A DNA stretch of 64,000 bases from Helicobacter pylori (GCF_016755635.1 NZ_CP051500.1:1488001-1552000); one strand, 5' to 3'; shown: positions 33,343 through 43,472, counted from the first letter of the stretch. Made by a program: numbers and translations. Notes: generated by a model from the sequence alone, not told the origin.

Positions 33343-35877
33343 GTGCTGAATGAAGAGCAAAATTCATTAGAAGAGAAAGGGGGCGAAAACAAAAACGAAA
33401 AAGAAACCCCCTTAAAGGGCATTCATTCTAAAATCCCCTCTTTGAAGCAGGCTTTGGAGCAGACGATTAATAAAATCAAAAGCTCTAAAGAGTTTTTTAA
33501 ACAGATTTTACACAATAAAAAAAAGCTTTATATCGCGCTTGGAATATTGCTTTCACTCATCGCGCTCATTGTAATTTTGAGCTTGTTATTAGGGCATAAA
33601 AAAGAAAATAAACAAACTTCTTTACAAACTAATACCGCCACCACTAATAACGAAACGCCTAACGACACCAACAACGCTAACAACACACAAGCCGAGGGGC
33701 AAATAGAGAATTTAGACTTACCCGATTTAATCGGCAAGGACTCCCTCAAACGAAACGATGAAAATCAAGTGGATGCGATGATGCAAAAAGCGAGCCTTTT
33801 GTATGAGCAAGGGCAAAAAGATGAAGCCTTACACCTGTTTGACAAAGCCGCTTCTTTTTCGCAAGGGATTGCGAGCCATAATTTAGGGGTGATTAAGTTT
33901 AAGGAAAAGGATTTTAACGGGGCGTTGGATTTGTTTGATTCTAGCATCGCTTCTAAAGAAAACGCGAGCGTGAGCGCGATTGATGCGTTAGTGAGCGCTT
34001 ATCATTTGCAAGATGAGGATTTGTATTATCATTATCTAAAAATTGTGAGAGACACTTTGTATAAAGACTATAAAAAGTCTTTTTACTCCTACGCTTATGC
34101 GCTCAAATCCTATTACGCTGGAGAGTATTTTGAAGCCCTTTCGCCCTTAATGCACCCTAATTCCAACGCTTTTTTAAAGCCTAACGCGCGCTTAGCGTCT
34201 AAATTGTTTTTGATGTTTAAAGATGAAGCTAACGCTTATAAGCAATTACAAAAAAGCGCAAACGCCCAAGATGAGCTCGCTTTAGGGCTTTTGCAGGCGC
34301 GTTTGGGCCATTACAAGCAGGCTTTGGAGCATTTGCAGCATTATTTGCACAACTACCCTAAAGATTTAAACGCTTTAATGGCTTTGGAATTGGTGAGTTT
34401 GAAAAAAGGCGACACCCTTAAAGCGAGCGAAGCCTTAAAATTAGCCAGCCACACCAAAGAAGATAGCGCGCTAGCCAACTCTTTTTACCCCATCAAGCCC
34501 ACGATAAACCCTGTTTTTTTAGACAAAGAAAGAGCCAAAGAGCGTTTTTGGAACACGCAATATTTTGAAGGTAAAAGGGATTTTATCTACCGCTTGCTCT
34601 TTTATTACGCCCCTTTTAAGGTTTTAGACTCTAAAGAAACCTTAGGCGTGATTGAAGAGGGGCTGTTTCTTTTAGACTCTGATGCACAAAAGGATTTAGA
34701 GGGGGCAAGCCTTGCTTTTAAAAGGGGGCGTTTGATGGCGATAGCGGATAAAAACGCGCTCAAAGGGTTGAAAGCGTTAGAAAACAAGCGCTTAAAAAAA
34801 GCCCTTTCTTTTTTTGATTTGTCTTTAAAAAATAGCCCCAATAACGCGCTCCTCCATTATAATACGGGCTTGATTTATGCGCAATTGGAAAATTACCATA
34901 AAGCCTATTTCCATTTTTTAAGGGCTTTCCATTTGAACTCTGCGGATTATTTGAGCGCGGTTTTTGCAATTTTAGCCTCGCATTTCACCCACGAAGACAC
35001 CACGGAGTTTTTAAGAGAAATCACAGAGAATTTTTATAGTCAGGATTTTTCTAGCCCCACGCAAAAAGCTTTACTCTCTTCGCTCATCGCTTATTTGAAT
35101 TACCGCACCAATTGGGATATGGATTGGCTTAAAAATGCCCCTAAAAAGCTCCCTTTTTATTACGCGCTAGAAGCGGTGTTCGCTAAAGAGAGCAAGGATA
35201 AAAAATTGATGGCGCAATCTTTTGGGAATTTGAAAAAAATGCTCCCTAAAGACCTCATCTCTAATATCTTTTATGAAATCGTTTCGTATTATGATGCGAG
35301 CATCCGGCACACTTTAAGCATTTACACCCTTTTAGATTCGCATAAAATCAGTTGGGATCAAACCATGCAAGGGCCTATTTTGGGGCGTCATTTCTACACT
35401 TACATGGGATTTATGGTCAATGATTTAGATCATCAAGAAAAATTATTGGAGCAAAAAATCGCCAGTTTAGAAGAGGGCGAAGCCCCTAACGATTGGTTAG
35501 AAAATTTAGCACTAGTGAGTTTGTTTCAAGGCCAGTATGAAAAAGCAAGCGCGTTGTATCAAAACTTAATTAGCGATCTTAAGGATAATGAGATGCGTTT
35601 AAAAATCCTAGCGGGTTTGACCTATATCGCGCAGAATAATTACAATAACGCCGCTTTATGGCTAGAGCTTGGGAAATTAGACGATCCGAATAATGAAAAT
35701 ATCCGTTACGCTTTAGGGTTGTTGTATCAAAGAAAAGGGGACTTGAAATCAGCGCTAAACCATTTTTTAGCCATTAAAACCTCTGATTTTTCGTCGCCTT
35801 ATTTTGATTTTGAAATTGATGCCAACCTTTTAAAAGAGCGTTTGAACCAAGAAGAAAAGGGCGAGTTTTTAGAATAA
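33343..35877 (+). CDS. Large membrane-anchored TPR-repeat protein
   Basis: 844 residues starting at GTG 33343. An N-terminal cytoplasmic acidic/lysine-rich stretch is followed by one membrane helix (YIALGILLSLIALIVILSLLL, part, near 63-84), then an asparagine/threonine-rich linker (TNTATTNNETPNDTNNANN). The rest is a long periplasmic helical domain with TPR-like units, for example ASLLYEQGQKDEALHLFDKA, LLHYNTGLIYAQLENYHKAY and LALVSLFQGQYEKASALYQN. Function is not recognised. Such single-pass TPR proteins are usually scaffolds of envelope complexes. Its stop overlaps the uvrD ATG by one base. Confidence 0.72.
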   Translation: MLNEEQNSLEEKGGENKNEKETPLKGIHSKIPSLKQALEQTINKIKSSKEFFKQILHNKKKLYIALGILLSLIALIVILSLLLGHKKENKQTSLQTNTATTNNETPNDTNNANNTQAEGQIENLDLPDLIGKDSLKRNDENQVDAMMQKASLLYEQGQKDEALHLFDKAASFSQGIASHNLGVIKFKEKDFNGALDLFDSSIASKENASVSAIDALVSAYHLQDEDLYYHYLKIVRDTLYKDYKKSFYSYAYALKSYYAGEYFEALSPLMHPNSNAFLKPNARLASKLFLMFKDEANAYKQLQKSANAQDELALGLLQARLGHYKQALEHLQHYLHNYPKDLNALMALELVSLKKGDTLKASEALKLASHTKEDSALANSFYPIKPTINPVFLDKERAKERFWNTQYFEGKRDFIYRLLFYYAPFKVLDSKETLGVIEEGLFLLDSDAQKDLEGASLAFKRGRLMAIADKNALKGLKALENKRLKKALSFFDLSLKNSPNNALLHYNTGLIYAQLENYHKAYFHFLRAFHLNSADYLSAVFAILASHFTHEDTTEFLREITENFYSQDFSSPTQKALLSSLIAYLNYRTNWDMDWLKNAPKKLPFYYALEAVFAKESKDKKLMAQSFGNLKKMLPKDLISNIFYEIVSYYDASIRHTLSIYTLLDSHKISWDQTMQGPILGRHFYTYMGFMVNDLDHQEKLLEQKIASLEEGEAPNDWLENLALVSLFQGQYEKASALYQNLISDLKDNEMRLKILAGLTYIAQNNYNNAALWLELGKLDDPNNENIRYALGLLYQRKGDLKSALNHFLAIKTSDFSSPYFDFEIDANLLKERLNQEEKGEFLE

Positions 35878-37922
35878 TGGGTTTTGAAAAAAGCATTTTA
35901 GACAATTTGAACGGAGCGCAAAAAATCGCCGCAAGCCACATTCAAGGGCCTTTGTTGATTTTAGCAGGAGCTGGGAGCGGTAAGACTAAGACTTTAACGA
36001 GCCGTTTGGCGTATTTGATTGGCGCTTGTGGCGTGCCTAGCGAGAACACTTTAACGCTCACTTTCACCAATAAAGCGAGCAAAGAAATGCAAGAAAGGGC
36101 TTTGAAATTGTTGAAAAACCAAACCCTTATCCCCCCCTTGCTTTGCACTTTCCATCGTTTTGGTTTGCTGTTTTTAAGGCAACACATGGGCCTTTTAAAA
36201 AGAGCGTGCGATTTTTCGGTGCTAGATAGCGATGAAGTCAAAACGCTGTGCAAACAGCTCAAAATTTCAAGCTTTAGAGCCAGTATTTCTCAAATTAAAA
36301 ACGGCATGATGGATTTGAGCATGCAAGATAGCGAATGTCATAAAGCCTATGAGCTTTATCAAAACGCGCTCAAAAAAGACAATTTAGTGGATTTTGACGA
36401 TTTGCTTTGTTTAAGCCTTAAGATTTTACAAGATAATGAAAAACTCGCCAAAGAGACTAGCGAACGCTACCATTACATTATGGTAGATGAGTATCAAGAC
36501 ACGAACGCCCTGCAATTGGAATTTTTAAAAAAATTGAGTTTCACGCATCATAATTTGTGCGTGGTGGGCGATGACGATCAGAGCATTTATGGTTTTAGGG
36601 GGGCTGATATTTCTAACATTTTAAATTTTTCCAAGCATTTTAAAGGGGCTAAAATAGTGAAATTAGAGACCAACTACCGCTCTAGCGCTGAAATCTTAGC
36701 GTGCGCTAACGCCCTTATTAGCCATAACCAGCACCGCCACATTAAAACGCTTCAAAGTTTCAAAGGCTCGCATAAAAGCGTGGTTTGTAAAGAATACCCC
36801 ACGCAAAAAGAAGAGAGCCTGGATGTGGCTTATCAGATCAAAGCCCTTTTAAAGAAAGGCGAAAATTTAGAAAATATCGCTATTTTGTACCGCTTAAACG
36901 GGCTTAGCCGCAGCATTGAAGAGAGCTTGAACGCTTTGAATATCCCTTATAGGCTCATTGGGGCACTGAGTTTCTATGAAAGAGCCGAGGTTAAAGACGC
37001 TTTGGCGTTCATGCATGTAGTGGCGAAAAAAGACGATCGCTTTTTTATTAAGCGCGTTTTAAACAAGCCCCCAAGAGGCCTTGGCAAGATCACTCAAGAA
37101 TGGATTTTTTCTCTTTTAGATGAAGAGGGTTTGAATTTAGAAGAAGCGCTAAAACTCGGGGCGTTTAAAGACAAACTCAACCCTAAAAACGAATACGCTT
37201 TAAAGAAATTCACCGCTATGATAGGGCGTTTGAGGGAGGCTTTTGAAATTTCAGTAGAGGAGTTTTGCGAGCGGTTTTTAGAAGAGACTAACCTTTTAAA
37301 AAGCTATGAAAAAGAAGACAATTACGAAGAAAGAGAGGGCTTTGTTAAAGAGCTTTTAGCTTTAGTGAAAGAGCATTTTAAAACTAACCCCACGCATTCT
37401 TTACTGGATTTTTTGAATGAAAGCGTTCTAGATACCCATAATACAGAAAACGCGCAAAAAGTGAGTTGCATGAGCGTGCATATGAGTAAGGGATTAGAGT
37501 TTAAACATGTGTTTGTGATCGGGCTAGAAGAAGGGTTTTTCCCGCATAGGGGGTTCAATCAAGAAAGCGATTTAGAAGAAGAAAGGCGCTTGGCTTACGT
37601 AGCGATCACTAGGGCTAAAGAAGGATTGCAACTCTCTTATGTTCAAGAGCGTTCGTATTTTGGGAGGAAAATTTCTTGCTCGCCCTCTGTGTTTTTAGAA
37701 GAAGCCCAGTTGCTTAAAAGCGATCAAACCCCTAAACAAAACCACCAAAAAAACGCGCCCATTAAAGTGGGGGATTTGATCAAACATAAGATTTTTGGCA
37801 CCGGTAGGGTTTTGGGCGTAGAAAAAGGCTTGAGCGGTTTGTGCTTGAAAATCAATTGCGGAGGGAATGTCTATGATAAAATCTCAGAAAAATTTGTAGA
37901 AAAAGTGGATAACGGGTTTTGA
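35877..37922 (+). CDS. uvrD: UvrD/Rep-family ATP-dependent DNA helicase
   Basis: Superfamily 1A 3'-5' helicase in repair and in limiting recombination. 681 residues. Motif I is AGAGSGKTKTLTSRLAYL (about 32-49), then TLTFTNKASKEMQ (Ia), VDEYQDTNALQLEFL (II), GDDDQSIYGFRGAD (III), ETNYRSS (IV), SVHMSKGLEFKHVFV (V) and AYVAITRAKEGLQL (VI). The C-terminal tail (VGDLIKHKIFGTGRVLGVEK) is the beta-rich domain seen in PcrA/UvrD. The last 4 nt overlap the TTG start of flgA. Confidence 0.95.
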   Translation: MGFEKSILDNLNGAQKIAASHIQGPLLILAGAGSGKTKTLTSRLAYLIGACGVPSENTLTLTFTNKASKEMQERALKLLKNQTLIPPLLCTFHRFGLLFLRQHMGLLKRACDFSVLDSDEVKTLCKQLKISSFRASISQIKNGMMDLSMQDSECHKAYELYQNALKKDNLVDFDDLLCLSLKILQDNEKLAKETSERYHYIMVDEYQDTNALQLEFLKKLSFTHHNLCVVGDDDQSIYGFRGADISNILNFSKHFKGAKIVKLETNYRSSAEILACANALISHNQHRHIKTLQSFKGSHKSVVCKEYPTQKEESLDVAYQIKALLKKGENLENIAILYRLNGLSRSIEESLNALNIPYRLIGALSFYERAEVKDALAFMHVVAKKDDRFFIKRVLNKPPRGLGKITQEWIFSLLDEEGLNLEEALKLGAFKDKLNPKNEYALKKFTAMIGRLREAFEISVEEFCERFLEETNLLKSYEKEDNYEEREGFVKELLALVKEHFKTNPTHSLLDFLNESVLDTHNTENAQKVSCMSVHMSKGLEFKHVFVIGLEEGFFPHRGFNQESDLEEERRLAYVAITRAKEGLQLSYVQERSYFGRKISCSPSVFLEEAQLLKSDQTPKQNHQKNAPIKVGDLIKHKIFGTGRVLGVEKGLSGLCLKINCGGNVYDKISEKFVEKVDNGF

Positions 37923-38575
37923 AAATTTTAATCCTTTTTTTTATCTGTTTAAACGCGCTCTTCGCCCTGGATTCAAACGCGCTTAAAATAGGGATTAAAG
38001 AAACTTACCTCAAAGAATACCAAGACTTAAAATTAGAAATTGAAACCATTAATTTAGAAATCCCAGAGCGTTTTTCTCACGCTTCCATTTTAAGCTATGA
38101 ATTGAACGCTTCTAATAAGCTTAAAAAAGATGGGGTCGTGTTTTTAAGGTTAGAAAATGAGCCTAATTTACGCCTACCGGTGCGTTATAGCGTGATAGGC
38201 AGCATGCAGGCTTTTAAAAGCATAGAGGCGATTAAAAAAGACGAGAACATCACCGCTAACAACACCAAAAAAGAGCGCGTTTTGTTTGGCGCGCTTTCTA
38301 ACCCCTTATTAGAGGGCGCGATTGATAAAGTGAGCGCGAAACATTTTATCCCCCCTGACACGCTTTTAAGCATGGATAAAACCCAAGCTTTAATCATCGT
38401 GCGTAAAAACGACATCATCACCGGGGTGTATGAAGAGGGGCAAATCAGCATAGAAATAAGCCTAAAAGCCCTAGAAAATGGCGCGCTTAATCAAATCATT
38501 CAAGCGAAAAATTTAGAAAGCAATAAAATACTCAAAGCAAAAGTGTTGAGCAGCTCTAAAGTGCAAATCTTATAA
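37919..38575 (+). CDS. flgA: Flagellar P-ring assembly chaperone FlgA
   Basis: Periplasmic chaperone for FlgI in P-ring assembly. 218 residues with signal peptide (LILFFICLNALFALD). The C-terminal SAF-type half has INKVSAKHF-like IDKVSAKHFIPPDTLLSMD, then IIVRKNDIITGVYEEGQISI and a final ILKAKVLSSSKVQIL that matches the closing strands of FlgA. TTG start inside the uvrD stop (overlap 4 nt); no flagellar gene is adjacent, which is usual in H. pylori, where flagellar genes are scattered. Confidence 0.85.
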   Translation: MKILILFFICLNALFALDSNALKIGIKETYLKEYQDLKLEIETINLEIPERFSHASILSYELNASNKLKKDGVVFLRLENEPNLRLPVRYSVIGSMQAFKSIEAIKKDENITANNTKKERVLFGALSNPLLEGAIDKVSAKHFIPPDTLLSMDKTQALIIVRKNDIITGVYEEGQISIEISLKALENGALNQIIQAKNLESNKILKAKVLSSSKVQIL

Positions 38576-38584
38576 AGGATATTC

Positions 38585-39148
38585 ATGAAATTGGTTTTAG
38601 GCATCAGCGGGGCGAGCGGGATACCCCTAGCCTTGCGGTTTTTAGAAAAATTACCCAAAGAAATTGAAGTTTTTGTCGTGGCGTCTAAAAACGCGCATGT
38701 CGTGGCGTTAGAAGAATCTAACATCAACCTTAAAAACGCCATGAAAGATTTACGGCCTGGTGCGACTTTTTTCAACGAGCAAGACATCCATGCGAGCATC
38801 GCATCAGGGAGTTATGGTATCCATAAAATGGCGATCATTCCAGCGAGCATGGACATGGTGGCTAAAATCGCGCATGGCTTTGGGGGGGATTTGATTTCTA
38901 GGAGCGCGTCTGTGATGCTTAAAGAAAAGCGCCCCTTACTCATTGCCCCTAGAGAAATGCCTTTAAGCGCTATCATGTTGGAAAATTTGCTCAAACTCGC
39001 CCATTCTAACGCAATCATTGCGCCGCCGATGATGACTTACTACACCCAGAGCAAGACTTTAGAAGCGATGCAAGATTTTTTAGTGGGGAAGTGGTTTGAC
39101 AGCTTAGGGATAGAAAATGACTTATACCCGCGATGGGGAATGAACTGA
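38585..39148 (+). CDS. ubiX: Flavin prenyltransferase UbiX
   Basis: Makes prenylated FMN, the cofactor of UbiD-type decarboxylases. 187 residues. The flavin-binding start [17 protein letters not shown] (4-20), the [20 protein letters not shown] block and [13 protein letters not shown] are UbiX hallmarks. In this organism menaquinone is made by the futalosine route, which also needs a UbiD-type decarboxylase, so a quinone role is likely by inference. The stop shares one base with the coaD ATG (TGATG). Confidence 0.93.
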   Translation: MKLVLGISGASGIPLALRFLEKLPKEIEVFVVASKNAHVVALEESNINLKNAMKDLRPGATFFNEQDIHASIASGSYGIHKMAIIPASMDMVAKIAHGFGGDLISRSASVMLKEKRPLLIAPREMPLSAIMLENLLKLAHSNAIIAPPMMTYYTQSKTLEAMQDFLVGKWFDSLGIENDLYPRWGMN

Positions 39149-39621
39149 TGCAAAAAATCGGCATTTACCCGGGCACTTTTGATCCGGTCACTAACGGGCA
39201 TATAGACATTATCCATCGCTCTAGCGAATTGTTTGAAAAGCTCATTGTGGCTGTGGCGCACTCAAGCGCTAAAAACCCCATGTTTAGTTTAGATGAGCGT
39301 TTAAAAATGATGCAACTGGCCACTAAAAGTTTTAAAAATGTAGAGTGCGTGGCGTTTGAAGGGCTATTAGCTAATTTGGCTAAAGAGTATCATTGTAAGG
39401 TGCTAGTTAGGGGCTTAAGGGTGGTGAGCGATTTTGAATACGAATTGCAAATGGGTTATGCGAACAAATCCTTAAACCACGAATTAGAAACCTTGTATTT
39501 CATGCCCACTTTACAAAACGCTTTCATAAGCTCTTCTATCGTGCGATCCATTATCACGCATAAGGGCGATGCGAGCCATTTAGTGCCTAAAGAAATTTAT
39601 CCTTTGATTTCAAAGGCTTAA
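39148..39621 (+). CDS. coaD: Phosphopantetheine adenylyltransferase
   Basis: Penultimate step of coenzyme A synthesis: adenylates 4'-phosphopantetheine. 157 residues from the ATG at 39148, starting [18 protein letters not shown] with the nucleotidyltransferase T/HxGH motif, and later the ISSSIVRSI motif. The frame is open to ATGs at 39133 and 39139, but these would add residues before the first strand of the fold; the TGATG junction with ubiX also supports 39148. The stop is 1 nt before the tmk ATG. Confidence 0.95.
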   Translation: MQKIGIYPGTFDPVTNGHIDIIHRSSELFEKLIVAVAHSSAKNPMFSLDERLKMMQLATKSFKNVECVAFEGLLANLAKEYHCKVLVRGLRVVSDFEYELQMGYANKSLNHELETLYFMPTLQNAFISSSIVRSIITHKGDASHLVPKEIYPLISKA

Positions 39622-39622
39622 A

Positions 39623-40198
39623 ATGTATGTGGTATTAGAAGGCGTTGATGGCGTGGGCAAAAGCACTCAAGTAGGATTATTAAAAACCAGGTTTAAAAAC
39701 GCCCTTTTTACCAAAGAGCCAGGGGGGACGAGAATGGGCGAAAGTTTAAGGCGTATCGCTTTAAATGAAAATATCAGCGAATTGGCTAGAGCGTTTTTAT
39801 TCTTAAGCGATAGGGCTGAGCATACAGAAAGCGTGATCAAACCGGCACTAAAAGAAAAAAAGCTCATCATTAGCGACAGGAGCTTGATCTCTGGCATGGC
39901 TTATAGCCAATTTTCAAGCTTGGAATTAAACCTGCTTGCCACTCAAAGCGTCTTGCCTGAAAAAATCATTCTTTTAGTGATAGATGAAGAGGGCTTAAAA
40001 CAGCGCTTAAGCCTTAAAAGTTTAGACAAAATAGAAAACCAAGGCATAGAAAAATTACTTCATATCCAGCAAAAGATCAAAACCCACGCTTATGCGCTAA
40101 GAGAAAAATTCGGGTGCGAAGTTTTGGAATTAGACGCTAAAGAAAGCGTTAAAAACTTGCACGAGAAAATCGCCGCCTTTATTGAATGCGTTGTTTAA
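39623..40198 (+). CDS. tmk: Thymidylate kinase
   Basis: Phosphorylates dTMP to dTDP. 191 residues. P-loop [12 protein letters not shown] (5-16), the [12 protein letters not shown] substrate motif, the DR motif in [10 protein letters not shown], and the lid region near [11 protein letters not shown] are all visible. Starts one base after the coaD stop and overlaps the comF-like gene by 13 nt. Confidence 0.96.
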   Translation: MYVVLEGVDGVGKSTQVGLLKTRFKNALFTKEPGGTRMGESLRRIALNENISELARAFLFLSDRAEHTESVIKPALKEKKLIISDRSLISGMAYSQFSSLELNLLATQSVLPEKIILLVIDEEGLKQRLSLKSLDKIENQGIEKLLHIQQKIKTHAYALREKFGCEVLELDAKESVKNLHEKIAAFIECVV

Positions 40199-40761
40199 CT
40201 TGTTTGAAGCTTTCTTTCAAGCCTCTTTGCCCAAATTGCCTAAACGATCTGCCCTTAAGCTTAAGAGTAAGGGTTTTAGAGGGCGTGAGCGTGTATAGTT
40301 TTTACGCTTATAGCGAAGTAGAAGAACTCATTAAAAGCAAATACGCGCTGATTGGATCTCGCATTTTGCCCTTGCTTTCTCAAAAAGCCGGCGCGGAATT
40401 TGTGAAAATCCTGCAAGAAAAAGGCTTGAATATCCCCCTTTATGGCATCGCCATTGATGATAAAATCAAATCCTTTTACTCGCATTCCGCTGCGCTTTTA
40501 AAAGGCTTTTGTCAAGGGAATTTAAAGCCCACTTACGGGACTTTAAGAGCCACAAATACTATTTCGTATGCCGGGAAAAGCCTGGAATTTCGTGCCAATA
40601 ACCCACGGGATTTCACTTTCAAAGGCGATGAAAATTTAGATTATTTTTTATTAGATGACATTATCACCACCGGCACCACTTTAAAAGAAGCCCTAAAACA
40701 CCTTAAAACCCTAAACATCAAAGCACACTTTGCGATCGCGCTTTGCAGCGCGGACGAATGA
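40186..40761 (+). CDS. ComF-family phosphoribosyltransferase-like protein
   Basis: 191 residues with an N-terminal zinc-finger-like part ([16 protein letters not shown], 3-18) and a C-terminal phosphoribosyltransferase domain whose PRPP loop reads [20 protein letters not shown]. ComF proteins are needed for DNA uptake in transformation, and H. pylori is naturally competent; the role here is inferred from the family. It overlaps tmk by 13 nt. A new promoter for the restriction locus follows directly after. Confidence 0.85.
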   Translation: MRCLTCLKLSFKPLCPNCLNDLPLSLRVRVLEGVSVYSFYAYSEVEELIKSKYALIGSRILPLLSQKAGAEFVKILQEKGLNIPLYGIAIDDKIKSFYSHSAALLKGFCQGNLKPTYGTLRATNTISYAGKSLEFRANNPRDFTFKGDENLDYFLLDDIITTGTTLKEALKHLKTLNIKAHFAIALCSADE

Positions 40762-40763
40762 GT

Positions 40764-40769
40764 TATAAT
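40764..40769 (+). promoter_or_regulatory. -10 box of the BcgI-like restriction-modification locus
   Basis: Perfect TATAAT just after the comF-like stop, predicting a start near 40776 and a short leader carrying AAGGA about 7 nt before the ATG at 40795. Confidence 0.6.
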
Positions 40770-40794
40770 TTTATTTTTTAAAAAGGATAAAAAT

Positions 40795-42834
40795 ATGCAA
40801 GCTTTTCGGTTAGAAGATGATGTTGATGACTATGTCAAAAAAGAATTGATTAATTTAGGGCTTATGAAAAATAAGGATTTTAATGTTAAAAGCCAAATGA
40901 GTCCTAGCCTTAAAAACGCCCTTTTGAATGCGAGTAAAACCAAAGATAAAACCTCTTATGGCGAGCCAGATTTCAGCTTAGAAAAATACACGCACCCTAA
41001 AAATAAAGGAAGCGTTATCCCTGTAATCATAGAAAACAAACTCTACGCTAAAAATTTAAAAAAGCTCAAAAACAGCGTGCTTGCAAACGATGATCATTCC
41101 ATTTTAAAATTCGCCGTGAATGGGGCTTTACACTACGCTCAAAACATCTTAAGAGACAAAGAAAAATATAAAGAATGCATCGCCATAGGCATCGCCGGCG
41201 ATGATGAAGAAAACCTTTTGATAGAAGTGTATTACATTTTTGCGAGCGGGATCAATTCGCACAAGCTCACTAACGCTAAAAACCTGCATTTTTTAGAAAA
41301 TCAAGAATCGTTTAACGCTTTTTATAAAGAATGCACGCTCACTGAAGAGGAAAAGCATTCCATCTTAATCAAAACCAAAGCCGATCTAAACGAAACCGCT
41401 AAAAAACTCAACCGCCTGATGCATAACCACAACATCACCGCGCCTCAGCGCGTGCTATACGTGAGCGGCATGCTTTTGTCCATGCAAGAAATTAAAGGCA
41501 AAAAAGAGGGCTTAAAACCAAGCGATTTAAAAGGCGAAATAACCGACACTAGTCGTGATGGCGTTTTAGTGTTTAACCAAATTAGCGAATTTTTGAAAAC
41601 CAAAAACTTGAGCGAAGAAAAACGAGATCTGATGCTCGCCAGTTTTAAAGAAATCAGTAAAGACCCGCAGCGCGATAAAATAACGAGCCTGGATAAAGCC
41701 ATAAGCATGCTTTTAGAAAAAGATTCAAGCATCACTAAGCAAATTTTTACCTTTCTTTATGAGTTTGTCCATAAGCCCATTAATGAAAGCGACAATACCG
41801 GTCATTTAGACATCATGGGCGAACTTTATAGCGAATTTTTAAAATACGCTTTAGGGGATGGTAAGGAATTAGGCATTGTTTTAACCCCGCCTTATGTAAC
41901 TAAAATGATGAGCGAACTTTTAGGGGTTAACGCGAAATCCTTTGTGATGGATTTAGCCGCAGGGAGCGCGGGCTTTTTAATTTCTTCTATGGTGCTAATG
42001 ATTGAAGACATTGAAAAAACCTATGGTAAAAACACCACTATAGCGAACGAAAAAATCAAAAACGCAAAAACCACGCAGCTTTTAGGCGTGGAGCTTAACG
42101 CTGAAATGTTTTCTCTAGCCACCACTAACATGATTTTAAGAGGCGATGGATCAAGTTTAATCATCAAAGGCAACACTTTTGAAACTAGTAAAAAGATTTA
42201 TGAAGATTTCAAGCCCAATATCCTTTTATTAAACCCTCCTTTTATCTACGAAGAAAACGGCATGCCTTTTATCAAGTTCGGGTTAGAGCACATGCAAAAA
42301 GGTGGTTTAGGTGCGATCATTATCCAAGATAGCGCAGGAAGCGGGCAAGCGTTAAAATCCAATGTTGAAATTTTAAAAAAACATTCGCTTTTAGCGAGCG
42401 TTAAAATGCCCACCGATTTATTCATGCCTCAAGCCGGGGTGCAAACCAGCGTCTATATTTTTAAAGCCCATGAGCCGCACGATTATGAAAAGCCCGTTAA
42501 ATTCATAGACTTTAGAAACGATGGCTTCAAGCGCACCAAAAGAGGCTTAAATGAAACCTCTAACCCCACTAAACGCTACGAAGAAATCATTAAAATTTAC
42601 AAAGCCGGCTTAAACGCTCAAGTTTCTAAAGAGCTGTGGGGCGATTTAAAAACAATCTATATTGAAGACTTTATCGCCAAGCCGTGCGAAAACAAGCATG
42701 CTAAAGACTTTAATTTTGAAGCGCACCAAAAGAATGAGACTAAACCCGAATTAGAGGATTTTAAAAGAACGATAGCCGATTACCTTTCTTATGAAGTGGG
42801 TTTGATTTTAAAAAACCAAACGCCCCCAAAGTGA
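40795..42834 (+). CDS. BcgI-like Type IIB/IIG restriction-modification A subunit (endonuclease plus N6-adenine methyltransferase)
   Basis: Single chain of 679 residues combining cutting and methylation, like BcgI A. The N-terminal part (about 1-170) carries a PD-(D/E)xK-type site: EPDFSLEKY near 58-66, then VIPVIIENKLY near 75-85. A helical connector follows (about 200-330). The methyltransferase domain has ELGIVLTPPYVTKMM, the SAM motif FVMDLAAGSAGFLI and the catalytic LLLNPPFIYEENG near 475-487. The C-terminus (to 679) contacts the specificity subunit in related systems. Without a specificity subunit it should be unable to find its site. The stop overlaps the S gene by 4 nt. Confidence 0.87.
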   Translation: MQAFRLEDDVDDYVKKELINLGLMKNKDFNVKSQMSPSLKNALLNASKTKDKTSYGEPDFSLEKYTHPKNKGSVIPVIIENKLYAKNLKKLKNSVLANDDHSILKFAVNGALHYAQNILRDKEKYKECIAIGIAGDDEENLLIEVYYIFASGINSHKLTNAKNLHFLENQESFNAFYKECTLTEEEKHSILIKTKADLNETAKKLNRLMHNHNITAPQRVLYVSGMLLSMQEIKGKKEGLKPSDLKGEITDTSRDGVLVFNQISEFLKTKNLSEEKRDLMLASFKEISKDPQRDKITSLDKAISMLLEKDSSITKQIFTFLYEFVHKPINESDNTGHLDIMGELYSEFLKYALGDGKELGIVLTPPYVTKMMSELLGVNAKSFVMDLAAGSAGFLISSMVLMIEDIEKTYGKNTTIANEKIKNAKTTQLLGVELNAEMFSLATTNMILRGDGSSLIIKGNTFETSKKIYEDFKPNILLLNPPFIYEENGMPFIKFGLEHMQKGGLGAIIIQDSAGSGQALKSNVEILKKHSLLASVKMPTDLFMPQAGVQTSVYIFKAHEPHDYEKPVKFIDFRNDGFKRTKRGLNETSNPTKRYEEIIKIYKAGLNAQVSKELWGDLKTIYIEDFIAKPCENKHAKDFNFEAHQKNETKPELEDFKRTIADYLSYEVGLILKNQTPPK

Positions 42835-43244
42835 TTGGCCCCCTTAGTAGCCAACTCAACGCTATTAAGTGGGGCGAGTTCAAATTAGGGGATTTGTTTG
42901 AAGCGAGTAACGGCGATTTTGACATTCAAAAACGCCATATCAATCATAAGGGCGAATTTGTCATCACTGCAGGGCTTAGCAATAATGGCGTTTTAGGGCA
43001 AAGCGATATAAAAGCAAAAGTTTTTGAAAGCCATACTATCACTATTGACATGTTTGGTTGCGCGTTTTATCGCAGTTTTCCTTATAAAATGGTAACACAC
43101 GCTAGGGTATTTTCTCTCAAACCTAAATTTGAAATCAACCATAAAATCGGCTTGTTTTTATCCACGCTATTTTTTGGTTACCCTAAAAAATTCGGCTATG
43201 AAAACATGTGTTCATGGGCAAAAATTAAAAACGATAAAGTCATT

Positions 43245-43304
43245 CTACCCCTAAAACCCACCGCTAACGCTCAAACCCTTGATGACATTGATTTTGATTT
43301 CATG
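43245..43304 (+). repeat. 60-bp direct repeat, copy 1 (end of first recognition domain)
   Basis: Matches 43888-43947 at about 56 of 60 positions by eye; encodes LPLKPTA-x-x-QTL-D-IDFDFM. With the 24-bp exact repeat at the domain starts (42879-42902 and 43504-43527) it frames each target-recognition domain by homology. Confidence 0.85.
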
Positions 43305-43316
43305 GAAAAATTCATA

Positions 43317-43373
43317 GCCGAACTTGAGCAGTGTCGGCTCGCCGAACTTGAGCAGTGTCGGCTCGCCGAACTT
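43317..43373 (+). repeat. 24-bp tandem repeat in the inter-domain linker of the S gene
   Basis: Two full 24-nt copies (43320-43343 and 43344-43367) starting GAACTTGAGCAGTGTCGGCT, with a partial third start at 43368. Each copy adds eight helix-compatible residues (ELEQCRLA). Copy-number change keeps the frame and alters the distance between the two recognition domains. Confidence 0.9.
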
Positions 43374-43463
43374 CAGGCTTATTTAAAAGCTACAGGGCTA
43401 GAAAACACCACCCTTTCTAGCGATGAAGAAAATGCCCTTAATGTTTTCAATGACAAAAATTCT

Positions 43464-43472
43464 GGGGGGGGG
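43464..43472 (+). repeat. Poly-G tract (G9), phase-variation switch of the S gene
   Basis: Nine consecutive G between AATTCT and TAATACC. The 9-G state places TAA directly after the tract; 8 or 11 G joins the two open frames. It is the only long G or C tract in the window at a frame junction. Confidence 0.92.
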
